Source: Stenotrophomonas sp. SAM-B
GTDB taxonomy: Bacteria > Pseudomonadota > Gammaproteobacteria > Xanthomonadales > Xanthomonadaceae
DNA: 64,000 bases
Assembly (NCBI RefSeq): GCF_013387485.1
Contig: NZ_JABBXB010000001.1
Coordinates: 826,001-890,000, forward strand
Direction of reading: 5' to 3'
Part shown: piece after piece, positions 26,460 to 35,584 of the stretch
Layout: each line of letters opens with the position of its first letter
Position numbering within the stretch: position 1 is the first letter of the stretch
Translations under genes and position numbers: made by a program
Notes under the pieces: generated by a model
Databases searched by the model: none
What the model was told of the DNA's origin: nothing
What the model saw: only the letters and a program-made list of their open reading frames with translations

Positions 26460-26735
26460 TCAACGCGACATCGGCAAGGCCTGCTTGCGGACCACGCGGT
26501 ATTCACCGTCCACGACCTGCGACGGAGCGGTGCGCGCACTCTTGCGCTGGGCGAGCAGCTTCCATGCCAGGCCGGCGATGATCATCGCCGCGCCCACGAA
26601 CACACCGACGAACACCAGCGCGGCCAGGATCGCCAGGCCCAACAGACCGACCGCGACGCGCACCAGCGGATGGCGCGGCTTGCGCGGCGCGAACAGGGTG
26701 CGGAATTGGTTGAACTGGAAGAAGCGGCTGTACAT
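26460..26735 (-). CDS. Small membrane protein, unknown
   Basis: I do not recognise this family. With the start at 26735 it has 91 residues: a short N-terminal soluble part rich in Phe (MYSRFFQFNQFRTLFAPRKP), a basic patch, two hydrophobic stretches that could form one long or two short helices (VAVGLLGLAILAALVFVGVF and VGAAMIIAGLAWKLL), and a basic C-terminal tail. The ATG at 26735 follows an AAAGAG site; an in-frame ATG at 26792 lacks one. It has its own terminator. It may be a small envelope accessory protein; no neighbour suggests a role. Confidence 0.6.
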   Translation of the reverse strand: MYSRFFQFNQFRTLFAPRKPRHPLVRVAVGLLGLAILAALVFVGVFVGAAMIIAGLAWKLLAQRKSARTAPSQVVDGEYRVVRKQALPMSR

Positions 26736-26914
26736 GGCACTCTTTTTGGCTGAGGTCAGCAGTGGACGAGTATCCGTGCTGGCTTTTGCCATTGAGTGAA
26801 AAAGTCGTTAAACGTACCGCGCGTTCATTGCAAATCAATGACTTGTATTCATCCGGGAGCCAGTGACATGAGCGCGTGAGACACTGTGCCTCCACTGCCC
26901 GTTACCTGGATGCC

Positions 26915-27262
26915 ATGTCCGTTCCCGAGACCACCACCACCGCCATCATCGCCCTGGACGCCTTGGCGGACGGAGGATTTGCCGAAACCGACGTGCGTAT
27001 CGACGGCGACAGCGAATCGGTGGTGCTGTACCGCGAGGGTGACCAGGTGCGCGCCTGGCTGAACATCTGCCCGCACGCGGGCCGTCGGTTGGACTGGGCG
27101 CCGGGGCAGTTCCTGAAAAGCAGGGAAGGGCACCTGGTCTGCGCGGCGCATGGCGCCTCGTTCTCGCTGGACACCGGCGACTGCGTGGCCGGCCCGTGCC
27201 GCGGCGATCGACTGCGCACGGTCCCCGTGCAGGTACGCGACGGCCAGGTCTGGCTGGGGTGA
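26915..27262 (+). CDS. Rieske [2Fe-2S] domain protein, stand-alone
   Basis: A 115-residue cytoplasmic protein consisting of one Rieske domain. Cluster ligands are C52 and H54 (NICPHAGRRL) and C76 and H79 (LVCAAHGASF). The spacing fits ferredoxin-type Rieske proteins such as NirD or dioxygenase ferredoxins. No oxygenase, nitrite reductase or reductase gene is nearby, so the electron partner is unknown. The start is ATG 26915 (MSVPETTTT); the frame extends 13 codons upstream. It is transcribed away from the small membrane protein gene. Confidence 0.88.
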   Translation: MSVPETTTTAIIALDALADGGFAETDVRIDGDSESVVLYREGDQVRAWLNICPHAGRRLDWAPGQFLKSREGHLVCAAHGASFSLDTGDCVAGPCRGDRLRTVPVQVRDGQVWLG

Positions 27263-27294
27263 CAACGAACGGCAGGTCGCCAACCCACGGATAG

Positions 27295-27366
27295 GTAGCG
27301 ACCGTTGGTCGCTACGCCCACGATGTCGGTCGCACCCGACCGGTAGTGCCGGCCGCTGGCCGGCAC
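27295..27366. repeat. Two GTAG repeats of different subtypes
   Basis: GTAGCGACCGTTGGTCGCTAC (27295-27315) is of the GACCGTTGGTC subtype. At 27343-27366 a GTAG unit of the GCCGGCCGCTGGCCGGC subtype is in the same orientation. They fill the gap between the convergent Rieske and transporter genes and may limit read-through. Confidence 0.85.
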
Positions 27367-27369
27367 ACC

Positions 27370-29217
27370 CTAGAACATCAGGTTGATCATCAGCACCACC
27401 ACCGCCGTATAGATCAACGACAGCGGGGCGCCGACGCGCCACAGCTCGCGCGGGGTGTAGTTGGCCGGGCCGGTGATCATCGAAATCACCGGGTTCGAGG
27501 CGGTCATCAGGTTGTTCGACGCCGACAACGCCACGATCAGCGCGAATGCGGTCGGGCTGCCACCCGCCGCCAGCGCCAGGTTCACCGCGATCGGCACCAT
27601 CACGATCGTCGCGCCCACATGGCTGATCACCAGAGAGAACATCGTGGTCAGCAAGGCCAATGCGATCTCCAGCACCCACACCGGGATGCCGGTCGGCAGG
27701 CGGTCGATGGTATGGCCGGCGATCCACGCCGCCGCGCCACTGCTGTCCATCGCCCAGCCGAGCGGAATCAGCCCGGCCATCATGAACACGGTTTTCCAGT
27801 TGATCGAGGCGTAGGCCTCGTCCATGCGCAGCACGCCGGTCAGCAGCATGCCGGCCACGCCGGTCATCAGGGTCAGCGCCACCGGCAGCTTGGAGGTCAG
27901 CGCGATCAGGATGGTGATGGCGAAGATGCTCATCGCGATCTTGAACTTGTGCGGCCGCTGCTCACCCTTCGGGTAATCGGTGACCACCACGAAGTCGCGG
28001 CTCTTGGCCGCCTGCGCCAGGTCGGTCCAGATGCTGTGGAAGACCAGCATGTCGCCCGCGCGCAGCGCTACGTTGCGCACGTCTTCGCGGATCACCTGCT
28101 TGTCGCGGTTGATCGCCAGCAGGCTGATGCCGCGCTGCTTGCGCAGGCGCAGGTCCGAGGCGCTCTTGCCGATCACGTCGGAGGTCGGCGGCACCACCGC
28201 TTCGGAAATACCGGCGCGGCTCGGGTTGAACAGATCGCCCAGGTGCTTCAGGCGCGAGGACATCCGCAGGAACTGGTTCTGCGCGAAATCGCTGACCTGC
28301 TGGCGCGCGCCCATCACGCCGAGGACGCTGCCAACCCAGATTCGCATTTCGGCCGGCGGTGCCAGGCGGGTGTCGTTGCCGGTCTTGAGCGCCAGCAGCA
28401 GCGGCGCGTCATGCACGTTCTCGGCCTCGCCCAGGGTCATGCCGACCAGCGGGCTTTCGGCGGTGACCACCAGCTCGAACACGTCGCCTTCGATGCCGTA
28501 GGTCTTGGCGAAGTAGCTTTCGGTGCGCGATGGGGTGACGCCGTCGTTGGCCAGCGTCTCTTCCTCGACCAGCTTGCGATCACCGAAGTAGCGGAAATAC
28601 AGCAGCGAGGCGATCAGCAGGGCCACGCCGATCGGCAGCGGCGCGAACATGCGAAGTGGCTCGATGGTGGCCAGGCCCGAGGGCAGGTTGTTGTTGGCCG
28701 AGGCCAGTAGATCGTTGAGCAGGATCAGCGGCGAGTTGCCGACCATGGTCAGCGCGCCGCCCATCACGATGGCCGCGGCGATCGGCAGCAGCAGGCGCTG
28801 CAGGGTCAGCCCGGTACGCGCGGCCAGGCGCGAAGCGACCGGCAGGTACAGCGCCATCACCGAGGGGTTCTGCATGAACGAGGAGTTCAACCCGGCGATC
28901 GCGGTGGTCATCATCAGCAGGCGCGTTTCCACGCCGTGCCCGCGCCGCAGCAGCCATGCCGCCAACCGGTTCAGTGCCCCGGTACGGTCCAGGCCCGCGC
29001 CGAGGATGGTGGTGGCGATGATGCTCATCACCGCGTTACCGGAGAAGCCGCCGAAGATCTCCTCCGGCGCGATCAGCCCGGTGACGCCGAGTACCACCAG
29101 CACCACCAGCGCCACCACGTCGGCGCGGATGCGCTCGAACAGGAACATCGCCATCGTGAAGCCGACCAGCCCGAGGACGAGCTTCATGTCGGTAGTCAGC
29201 GTCAGCGCGGTATCCAT
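27370..29217 (-). CDS. SLC13/DASS-family anion transporter with two RCK_C (TrkA-C) domains
   Basis: A 615-residue inner-membrane transporter. The two hydrophobic halves (residues about 10-190 and 410-615) belong to the divalent anion:Na+ symporter/CitMHS fold, with LNSSFMQNPSVMALYLPV and the matching SASNNLMTASNPVISMITGP. Between them are two cytosolic RCK_C-like domains, one around GDVFELVVTAESPLVGMTLG and one near LRKQRGISLLAINRDKQVI, which usually bind small regulators. Substrates of this class include sulfate and dicarboxylates; none is certain here. It ends beside the convergent Rieske gene. Confidence 0.88.
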   Translation of the reverse strand: MDTALTLTTDMKLVLGLVGFTMAMFLFERIRADVVALVVLVVLGVTGLIAPEEIFGGFSGNAVMSIIATTILGAGLDRTGALNRLAAWLLRRGHGVETRLLMMTTAIAGLNSSFMQNPSVMALYLPVASRLAARTGLTLQRLLLPIAAAIVMGGALTMVGNSPLILLNDLLASANNNLPSGLATIEPLRMFAPLPIGVALLIASLLYFRYFGDRKLVEEETLANDGVTPSRTESYFAKTYGIEGDVFELVVTAESPLVGMTLGEAENVHDAPLLLALKTGNDTRLAPPAEMRIWVGSVLGVMGARQQVSDFAQNQFLRMSSRLKHLGDLFNPSRAGISEAVVPPTSDVIGKSASDLRLRKQRGISLLAINRDKQVIREDVRNVALRAGDMLVFHSIWTDLAQAAKSRDFVVVTDYPKGEQRPHKFKIAMSIFAITILIALTSKLPVALTLMTGVAGMLLTGVLRMDEAYASINWKTVFMMAGLIPLGWAMDSSGAAAWIAGHTIDRLPTGIPVWVLEIALALLTTMFSLVISHVGATIVMVPIAVNLALAAGGSPTAFALIVALSASNNLMTASNPVISMITGPANYTPRELWRVGAPLSLIYTAVVVLMINLMF

Positions 29218-29241
29218 GGGGTGGCGCGGTTCCTTGAGGGA

Positions 29242-29976
29242 TCAGGTGCGGTCGTACAACAGGTCCCACACGCCATGGCCGAGTTTCTGGCCACGGGTTT
29301 CGAAATGGGTCTGCGGGCGCCATTCCGGGCGCTCGACCTGGCCGCGGGGACCGGCGCGGTTGGTCAGCCCGGCGGTGGCGTCGAGCACCTCCCACATCTG
29401 CTCGGCATAGTCTTCCCAATCCGTGGCGCAGTGCAGGCGGCCACCCACGCGCAGCTTGCGCACCAGCAGCGCGGCAAAGCCGGGCTGGATCAGGCGACGC
29501 TTGTTATGGCGTTTCTTGTGCCACGGGTCCGGGAAATAGATGCGTACTTCATCCAGTGCGCCATCGGCGATTTCCTTCTCCAGCACCTCCACGGCATCGT
29601 GGTGGTACAGGCGCACGTGGTCGGCGTCGTCGTCGGCCAGGGCGTTGAGCAGGCGGCCCACGCCGGGGGCGTGCACTTCCAGGCCGATGTAATCGCGGCT
29701 GGGATCCTGCTGCGCGGCGAAGCGCAGCGCCGCACCGTTGCCGAAGCCGATTTCCAGCACCTTGTGCGCATCGCGCCCGAAGGTGGCATCGAGATCGCGC
29801 GGCTCACCGGTGAAGTCCAGCCCGAAGCGCGGCCAGCGGTCATCGAACGCACGCTGCTGGGCCGGGGTGAAACGGCCCTGGCGCAGCACGAAACTGCGGA
29901 CCTCGCGGCGGCCTTCGGTGATGGTGAAGGGCTTGGGCGGTGCCTTGGCACCGGCGCTGTCGAAAGGATTGGTCAT
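29242..29976 (-). CDS. trmB: tRNA (guanine-N7)-methyltransferase
   Basis: SAM-dependent enzyme, 244 residues, that makes m7G46 in the variable loop of tRNAs. Motifs are the SAM-binding [15 protein letters not shown] near residue 72, [20 protein letters not shown] (the family signature) and the C-terminal region [19 protein letters not shown]. The ATG at 29976 overlaps the thiG stop by one base (TGATG), so it is translated with thiG. This pairing of an unrelated tRNA methylase with thiamine genes is common in the family. Confidence 0.95.
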   Translation of the reverse strand: MTNPFDSAGAKAPPKPFTITEGRREVRSFVLRQGRFTPAQQRAFDDRWPRFGLDFTGEPRDLDATFGRDAHKVLEIGFGNGAALRFAAQQDPSRDYIGLEVHAPGVGRLLNALADDDADHVRLYHHDAVEVLEKEIADGALDEVRIYFPDPWHKKRHNKRRLIQPGFAALLVRKLRVGGRLHCATDWEDYAEQMWEVLDATAGLTNRAGPRGQVERPEWRPQTHFETRGQKLGHGVWDLLYDRT

Positions 29977-30770
29977 CAGCCGATCAACCCGTCGATCGGC
30001 GAGGAGGCACTGGCGTAGCGCTTGCGTGGAATGCGCCCGGCCAGGAAGGCTTCGCGACCCGCTTCGACGGCCTTGCGCATCGCGCTGGCCATCAACACGG
30101 GGTTGCGCGCGCCGGCGATGGCGGTGTTCATCAGCACGCCATCGCAGCCCAGCTCCATCGCGATCGCCGCATCGGAGGCGGTGCCCACGCCGGCATCGAC
30201 GATGATCGGCACCTTGGCGTCTTCAATGATCTGCAGCAGGTTGTACTTGTTCTGGATGCCCAGGCCCGAGCCGATCGGCGCAGCCAGCGGCATCACCGCG
30301 GCGCAGCCGATCTCTTCCAGGCGCTTGGCCAGGATCGGATCATCGGAGGTGTAGACCATCACCTCGAAGCCGTCCTTGACCAGCTGCTCGGCCGCCTTGA
30401 GGGTCTGCACCACGTCCGGATACAGGCTCTTCTGATCGCCGAGCACTTCCAGCTTGGTCAGGTTGTGGCCGTCCAGCAGCTCGCGGGCCAGCCGGCAGGT
30501 GCGCACGGCGTCTTCGGCGGTGTAGCAGCCGGCGGTGTTGGGCAGGATGGTGTAACGGTCCGGCGGCAGCACGTCGAGCAGGTTCGGCTCGCCCGGGTTC
30601 TGCCCGATGTTCGTGCGGCGGATCGCCACGGTGACGATCCGGGCGCCGGCGGCCTCGGTGGCCAGGCGGGTTTCTTCCAGATCCTTGAACTTGCCGGTGC
30701 CGGTGAGCAGGCGGGAAGCATAGGTCTTGCCGGCGATCACCAGCGAATCAGTGGGGGCAGGTGCATTCAT
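29976..30770 (-). CDS. thiG: Thiazole synthase
   Basis: Makes the thiazole phosphate moiety of thiamine from 1-deoxyxylulose 5-phosphate, dehydroglycine and ThiS-thiocarboxylate. It is 264 residues. It has the TIM-barrel motifs [15 protein letters not shown], the Schiff-base lysine region [16 protein letters not shown], the phosphate-binding [15 protein letters not shown] and [16 protein letters not shown]. It follows thiS by 38 bases on the same strand and overlaps trmB. No TPP riboswitch motif was seen upstream of thiS. Confidence 0.96.
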   Translation of the reverse strand: MNAPAPTDSLVIAGKTYASRLLTGTGKFKDLEETRLATEAAGARIVTVAIRRTNIGQNPGEPNLLDVLPPDRYTILPNTAGCYTAEDAVRTCRLARELLDGHNLTKLEVLGDQKSLYPDVVQTLKAAEQLVKDGFEVMVYTSDDPILAKRLEEIGCAAVMPLAAPIGSGLGIQNKYNLLQIIEDAKVPIIVDAGVGTASDAAIAMELGCDGVLMNTAIAGARNPVLMASAMRKAVEAGREAFLAGRIPRKRYASASSPIDGLIG

Positions 30771-30808
30771 GGCCCGAATTATCGCCTATCACGCGTCACG
30801 ATGCTGCC

Positions 30809-31009
30809 TCAACCACCGCCCAGTGCATGCACGATCTCGACCACGTCGCCTTCGCGCAGGCCGTGGCTGGCGTGCTGGCTGCGGGTGACGATCTCGCCGT
30901 TGACCTCGACCGCCACCCGGCGCTCGAGCAATTGCTCGCTGTGCAGCAGGTCATGGACGGTGGCGGTGTGCGGAAGCTGGCGGTTCTCGCCGTTGAGCTG
31001 GATGTTCAT
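30809..31009 (-). CDS. thiS: Sulfur carrier protein
   Basis: A 66-residue ubiquitin-like carrier whose C-terminal glycine is converted to a thiocarboxylate by ThiF and delivers sulfur to thiazole synthase. It starts MNIQLNGENRQLPHTATVHD and ends VVEIVHALGGG, with the essential terminal Gly-Gly. ATG 31009 is preferred over an in-frame start six codons upstream. It heads the thiS-thiG-trmB operon. The divergent esterase gene starts 205 bases away. Confidence 0.92.
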   Translation of the reverse strand: MNIQLNGENRQLPHTATVHDLLHSEQLLERRVAVEVNGEIVTRSQHASHGLREGDVVEIVHALGGG

Positions 31010-31056
31010 GACGGTATTGTCCCCCAATCACACCACAGTGCGTACCCTGTGCGCCC

Positions 31057-31176
31057 CGCGGCAGAGGTGCCGCGAGCGCCAGGCCAACGATGGCCGGGCG
31101 GCGGGGCTGGGGCGTTCATGCCGCAGCGCAGCGTGATGCCGGCGGGGTGCAGTGGAACCATGCACCGTGCGCCGGC
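31057..31176. other. Structured gap between thiS and the esterase gene
   Basis: Two hairpins lie in the divergent gap. CGCGGCA-GAGG-TGCCGCG (31057-31074) is perfect. A two-tier stem has GCCGGC (31138-31143) pairing with GCCGGC (31171-31176) and GGTGCA pairing with TGCACC inside it around GTGGAACCA. The second ends 37 bases before the esterase ATG and would lie in its 5' leader. No known riboswitch motif was recognised. Confidence 0.5.
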
Positions 31177-31213
31177 GTACGTCCGCCGTCCTCCCCACCT
31201 TCAAGGAGTTTTC

Positions 31214-33043
31214 ATGTTGCTCACCAAACGCCCGATCCGCTCCCTCATGGCCGTGGCCATCGCCGTGGCGGCGATGCCGGCCATGGCGCAGTCGCCGTAC
31301 ACCAAGACCGTCTTCATCGGCGACAGCCTGTCCGATGCGGGCTACTTCCGTCCGCTGCTGCCGGCCTCGGTACAGCCGGTGACCGGCCAGTTCACCACCA
31401 ACCCGGGCTGGGTCTGGGCCGAGCACGTGGCGCATTACTACGGCACCAACGGTGCTGCACACGGCAACGGCCAGAACGGTGACAACTACGCCATCGGCGG
31501 CGCCCGTGTCGGCGTGGACACCAGCCAGATCCTCGCCCCGGGCGCGCCGGCAGTGCCGGTGTACTCGCTCAAGACCCAGACCGCGCAGTACCTGGCAGCC
31601 AACGGCGGCAAGGCCGACGCGAACGCCCTGTACACCGTGTGGGGCGGTGCCAATGACCTGTTCGCCATCCAGGCCGGCGCACCGCTGGTCGCGACCCTGA
31701 CCAACGCGGTCCGCGACCAGGTCGGCATCGTCGGCACCCTGAAGGCGGCCGGCGCCGAATACATCGTGGTGCCGACCATTCCGGACGTCGGCCTGACCCC
31801 GGGCGCCCGCGCCGGTGGCCCGGCCGGCATGGCCGCCGGTACCGCGCTGGCCAAGGCCTACAACGACGCCCTGTTCGGTGGCCTGAAGGCCGCCGGCCTG
31901 CAGGTGATCCCGGTCGACACTTTCCACATCCTGCAGGAAATCGTCGCCAACCCGGGCGAGTATGGTTTCGTCAACGTCACCAGCCCGGCCTGCACCACGG
32001 CCTCGTCGCTGACCTGCAACCCGACCAGCTACGCCACCCCGGACGCCGCCAACAGCTACGTGTTCGCCGATGGCGTGCACCCGACCACCGCCACCCACCA
32101 GATGCTGGGCGAGTACACGCTGTCGATCCTGGAAGCCCCGCGCAACCAGCAGATCCTGACCCACTCCGCGCAGACCATCGGCCGCTCGCGCGCCGACCAG
32201 GTGAGCTGGCACGTCGACGGCCGTCCGGCCGACGGCCTGAGCTGGTGGGGCAACCTGCGCGGCGACATGCAGCGCTATGCCCACGCCGATCTGTACGACG
32301 GCATGGCCCCGGCCGGCCTGTTCGGTGTGGATTGGGCGCGTGACGGCATGGTGGTCGGCGGCTTCGCCGGCTACGGTCGCATGGACGCCGATTTCGGCCA
32401 CAACAAGGGCGACTTCACCCAGTCCGACACCACGCTGGGCCTGTTCGCCGGCTGGTATGGCGACCGCGCCTGGGTCAATGGCCAGCTCAGCTACAGCTGG
32501 CTGGACTACGACGTGACCCGCAAGCTGCAGCTCGGCCCGGCCACGCGCATCCACAAGGGCTCGCCGGAAGGCAGCAACCTGACCGCCGCGTTGAACGCCG
32601 GGTATGAGTTCGGCACCGAGGGCGGCTTCCGCCACGGTCCGGTCGCCGCCGTGATCTGGCAGAAGGTGAAGCTGGACGGCTACACCGAGTCCAACCCGAG
32701 CGCCTCGGCGCTGGGCTATGCCGACCAGGACACGGACTCGACCGTCGGCCGCGTCGGCTGGCAGGCCCGCTTCGACGGCGGCAACGTCAAGCCGTACGTC
32801 CAGGTGACCTATGACCACGAGTTCGAGGACGGCAAGCAGGCCAGCGCCTGGCTGCAGTCCATGCCGGACGTGGGTATGTACAAGGTGCCGGGCCTCGAGT
32901 TCGACAAGAACTACGCCACCGCCGTGCTGGGTGCGCGCCTGAACCTGTGGGGCCTGAGCAGCAACATCGGCATGAGCACCACCTCGATGCAGAAGCGCGC
33001 CCGTGACGTGTCGCTGTTCGCCAGCTTCGGCGGCAGCTTCTGA
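31214..33043 (+). CDS. estA: GDSL-type autotransporter esterase/lipase (EstA-like)
   Basis: A 609-residue outer-membrane esterase that carries its own barrel. The signal peptide is residues 1-25 (ends AMPAMA). The GDSL passenger (about 28-320) has block I TVFIGDSLSDAG with nucleophile S38, block III GGANDLF and block V FADGVHPTTA with catalytic Asp and His. The autotransporter beta-domain (about 340-609) ends SLFASFGGSF with the terminal Phe signal. The ATG at 31214 follows a perfect AAGGAG. Related EstA proteins stay cell-bound and influence rhamnolipid production and motility; the natural ester here is unknown. Confidence 0.93.
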   Translation: MLLTKRPIRSLMAVAIAVAAMPAMAQSPYTKTVFIGDSLSDAGYFRPLLPASVQPVTGQFTTNPGWVWAEHVAHYYGTNGAAHGNGQNGDNYAIGGARVGVDTSQILAPGAPAVPVYSLKTQTAQYLAANGGKADANALYTVWGGANDLFAIQAGAPLVATLTNAVRDQVGIVGTLKAAGAEYIVVPTIPDVGLTPGARAGGPAGMAAGTALAKAYNDALFGGLKAAGLQVIPVDTFHILQEIVANPGEYGFVNVTSPACTTASSLTCNPTSYATPDAANSYVFADGVHPTTATHQMLGEYTLSILEAPRNQQILTHSAQTIGRSRADQVSWHVDGRPADGLSWWGNLRGDMQRYAHADLYDGMAPAGLFGVDWARDGMVVGGFAGYGRMDADFGHNKGDFTQSDTTLGLFAGWYGDRAWVNGQLSYSWLDYDVTRKLQLGPATRIHKGSPEGSNLTAALNAGYEFGTEGGFRHGPVAAVIWQKVKLDGYTESNPSASALGYADQDTDSTVGRVGWQARFDGGNVKPYVQVTYDHEFEDGKQASAWLQSMPDVGMYKVPGLEFDKNYATAVLGARLNLWGLSSNIGMSTTSMQKRARDVSLFASFGGSF

Positions 33044-33101
33044 TCCACCGTGCGCAGCGCCCGTCCGCGGGCGCCGCGCACGCATGCTGAAAGCGTGAAA
33101 C

Positions 33102-33126
33102 AACGGGCGGCCCAGTGCCGCCCGTT
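33102..33126 (+). terminator. Hairpin terminator of the esterase gene
   Basis: AACGGGCGGC pairs perfectly with GCCGCCCGTT (10 bp) around CCAGT. It is followed by GCGTTTG, a weak T-run, and lies 58 bases after the stop. Confidence 0.65.
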
Positions 33127-33167
33127 GCGTTTGAGGGCCCCGCCCGAATAGACTTACGCCGCGCCTT

Positions 33168-33241
33168 GCGGGTGTAGCTCAATGGTAGAGCTGTAGCTTC
33201 CCAAGCTACTGACGAGGGTTCGATTCCCTTCACCCGCTCCA
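33168..33241 (+). tRNA. tRNA-Gly, anticodon CCC
   Basis: The full cloverleaf can be folded. Acceptor stem GCGGGTG pairs with CACCCGC; the D-arm is GTAGCTCAATGGTAGAGC; the anticodon stem is GTAGC/GCTAC with loop TTCCCAA (anticodon CCC, decoding GGG); the T-arm is GAGGGTTCGATTCCCTTC; discriminator T is followed by an encoded CCA at 33239-33241. It is a single-copy gene here, with a possible weak 7-bp terminator (GATGCCT/AGGCATC) at 33361-33379. Confidence 0.97.
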
Positions 33242-33555
33242 TGTCTCCCAAGGCTTTTGTTCGGAAAGCCCGCGCCGTACCTCCTGCTCCCCTCTGCAAA
33301 GCCCAGCCCACCGAACTACTTGTCGGTCGCGCGGGTGGCCTGCGTGTTTCGCCAGTAGGCGATGCCTCCGCAAGGCATCTTTCCCGTCAGTCTCCAATCC
33401 TGCTTCGCATTCGACCTTTCATGGTGACGCGTTGCAACGGCTTATCCCTACCCAATTTGGCGGACATGCCCTGTACTCAGGCGCGTGCAGGCAGGGCATC
33501 GTGTCTTATCGAAAGTTGAGACTCCTGCGCAGTCTATCGGTATCGAAGAGGGGCA
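33242..33555. other. 314-base gap after tRNA-Gly
   Basis: Apart from a 7-bp hairpin, GATGCCT-CCGCA-AGGCATC at 33361-33379 followed by TTT, I see nothing here. There is no copy of the tRNA 3' end that would mark an attachment site, and no credible gene. Base composition already drops toward the lower GC of the next gene. The open frame starting at the tRNA end has no coding character. Confidence 0.5.
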
Positions 33556-34410
33556 ATGAGAAAAAGTATTGGGTTCCTGTCGTTAGTGCTGGGAATTCTG
33601 GTCGTGGTGGCAGCTATCTGGCATGTCTTCTTTGCAGGCAATGCGTCGCTGCATATCAATGGCGCTGATGGTGCCCCGCGCGTACTGACACTACCGGCTG
33701 TCGACTCGGCTGAGAGCGCTGCCGCCAGTCGCCGAGCTTCATCGCGCACGCCGGGCTTTGATGACGTCCCTGCTGGCAGGGCGATTGATGTCGTGGAGCG
33801 TCTGGGCGTCTCTGCGAAGCGTGGTGATGCAGATGCTGCCTTCAGAATTTACGCAAAACTTTCGCGCTGTTTTGATCATGCCTCTCATGAGGTGACAGAG
33901 CAGATCAGAGCAGCGTATCGGTCGGCGGGCGTTGGCGACGAAGAGCTCGACAGGGCTGGACGCCGCCTGCGTGACGATTGCCAAGGCGCTGGACAGCTTG
34001 TTGCATCGAGGGGTGAATGGCTGGAGCTGGCTGCAGGTCAAGGCGACCCCGAGGGCATGATGCTGTATGCCGCAGACCCTGCTGCAATCCTTGGCGATGG
34101 GCTTATTTCAGAGATGGACCCTGAGCGGGTTGCAGACTATGTGGAGCGCAGCGTGGGCTTCATGGAGGGTCTCGTTGATCAGGGGGATCCCGGTGCAATG
34201 CTCGCGCTGTCGATCATGTATGGCGCCAGTGAACTGATGCCTCACGACCGGGTGAGATCTGCTGCGTATCGATTGGCGGCGGAGCGCGTCGCTCCCCTTG
34301 AAGTGCCCTCGAAGCCAATCGACCTGGCCATGACTGGACTGACCGTGTCGCAGCAGGAAGAAGCGCATGCAATTGCTCAGGAGATAGGGTCGAGGTGCTG
34401 TGGGCACTGA
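33556..34410 (+). CDS. Membrane-anchored Sel1-repeat-like protein, unknown function
   Basis: A 284-residue protein I do not recognise. An N-terminal helix (FLSLVLGILVVVAAIWHVFF, residues 6-25) would anchor it or serve as an uncut signal. The rest is hydrophilic and helical, with three stretches resembling Sel1/TPR repeats: KRGDADAAFRIYAKL, GQGDPEGMMLYAADP and DQGDPGAMLALSIMYGA. It ends with a double cysteine (SRCCGH). GC content and codon use are visibly lower (for instance AAA, AAT, CAT, TCG mixtures) than in neighbours, and it lies next to a tRNA gene, which suggests horizontal arrival. There is a modest GAGGGG ribosome site. Confidence 0.7.
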   Translation: MRKSIGFLSLVLGILVVVAAIWHVFFAGNASLHINGADGAPRVLTLPAVDSAESAAASRRASSRTPGFDDVPAGRAIDVVERLGVSAKRGDADAAFRIYAKLSRCFDHASHEVTEQIRAAYRSAGVGDEELDRAGRRLRDDCQGAGQLVASRGEWLELAAGQGDPEGMMLYAADPAAILGDGLISEMDPERVADYVERSVGFMEGLVDQGDPGAMLALSIMYGASELMPHDRVRSAAYRLAAERVAPLEVPSKPIDLAMTGLTVSQQEEAHAIAQEIGSRCCGH

Positions 34411-34632
34411 TTCGTTGAAGTGGATCATTGACCAGGGCGACGCTCTTCTTGGCGAGGGCAGCCCTTTGCTCAAGCGCCCGCATGCACTCGATGTGTCCGG
34501 TGCAGCGTGATGTGGCTGTGAGAGGGGAGGCGGCCTGCTGCCCTTTCGACGTTCATTCTCGGTGAGCGCGACCTTGCTTCCCCCATGCGCCCAGCGCGCT
34601 ATGCTTCGCGCTTTCCCGCCCCCTGCGCCGCG

Positions 34633-35526
34633 ATGAAACTCGCCATCCTGTCCCGCAACAGCAAGCTGTACTCCACGCGCCGCCTGGTGGAGGCCGCGCG
34701 TGCGCGTGGCCATACCGTGCGCATCCTCGATCCGCTGCGCTGTTATATGCGGATCGCGGCGGACGGCTTCACCATGCATTACAAGGGGCGGCCGATCACC
34801 GGGGTGGACGCGGTGATCCCGCGCATCGGCGCCTCCGTCACCCGCTATGGCACGGCGGTCCTGCGCCAGTTCGAGATGATGGGCGCGCGCACCCCCAATC
34901 CCTCCGATGCGATCCTGCGTGCGCGCGACAAGCTGCGGGCGCATCAGATCCTGGCCTCCAAGGGCATCGACATGCCGGTCACGGTGTTCGGCGACAACCC
35001 GGATGACACCGTCGATCTGCTTTCGATGCTCGGCCCGCCGCCGCACGTGGTGAAGCTCAACGAGGGCACCCAGGGCCGTGGCGTGATCCTGACCGAGAAG
35101 GCCAGCGCCTCGCGGGGCATCGTGGAGGCGTTGCGGGGGCTGTATGCCAACTTCCTGATGCAGGAGTTCATCGGCGAGGCGCAGGGCGCCGACCTGCGCT
35201 GCCTGGTGGTCGGCGACCAGGTGGTCGGGGCGATGCAGCGGCAGGCCCCGGACGGCGACTTCCGCTCCAACCTGCATGCCGGAGGCAGCGCCCGCGCCGC
35301 CAAGGCCAGCCGCGCCGAGCAGCTGGTGGCCGTGCGCTCGGCCAAAGCCCTGGGGCTGGGGGTGGCCGGCGTGGACCTGATCCGCTCCAGCCGCGGCCCG
35401 CTGGTGCTGGAGGTCAATTCCACCCCCGGGCTGGAAGGCATCGAGGCGATCTGCCAGGCCGACCTCGCCGGACGCATCATCGACCACGTTGCCTCGCTGA
35501 AAAAGCCAGCAAATACAAAGGGTTGA
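34633..35526 (+). CDS. rimK: RimK-family ATP-grasp glutamate ligase
   Basis: A 297-residue ATP-grasp ligase. RimK adds glutamate residues to the C terminus of ribosomal protein S6; homologues modify other targets. It begins [20 protein letters not shown]. It has the [18 protein letters not shown] and [13 protein letters not shown] regions of RimK, ATP-binding [18 protein letters not shown], and metal ligands in [24 protein letters not shown] 34633 is preferred over the upstream in-frame ATG at 34585. The 222 bases before it hold nothing recognisable. Confidence 0.9.
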   Translation: MKLAILSRNSKLYSTRRLVEAARARGHTVRILDPLRCYMRIAADGFTMHYKGRPITGVDAVIPRIGASVTRYGTAVLRQFEMMGARTPNPSDAILRARDKLRAHQILASKGIDMPVTVFGDNPDDTVDLLSMLGPPPHVVKLNEGTQGRGVILTEKASASRGIVEALRGLYANFLMQEFIGEAQGADLRCLVVGDQVVGAMQRQAPDGDFRSNLHAGGSARAAKASRAEQLVAVRSAKALGLGVAGVDLIRSSRGPLVLEVNSTPGLEGIEAICQADLAGRIIDHVASLKKPANTKG

Positions 35527-35584
35527 TGCGTATTTTCAAGGTCGGTCAGGGTCTTAACATCGGTTTAATCGACCCGGGCGTAGG

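Noticed and set aside
31010..31213. TPP riboswitch upstream of thiS
   Set aside because: Neither the CUGAGA nor the ACCUGAUC-type conserved segments occur on the minus strand here.
33241..33519. 92-codon frame beginning at the end of tRNA-Gly
   Set aside because: The ATG uses the last base of the tRNA CCA, there is no ribosome site, and the composition is non-coding.
33168..34632. Integrated island with attachment sites at tRNA-Gly
   Set aside because: No second copy of the tRNA 3' end and no integrase; only one atypical gene is present.
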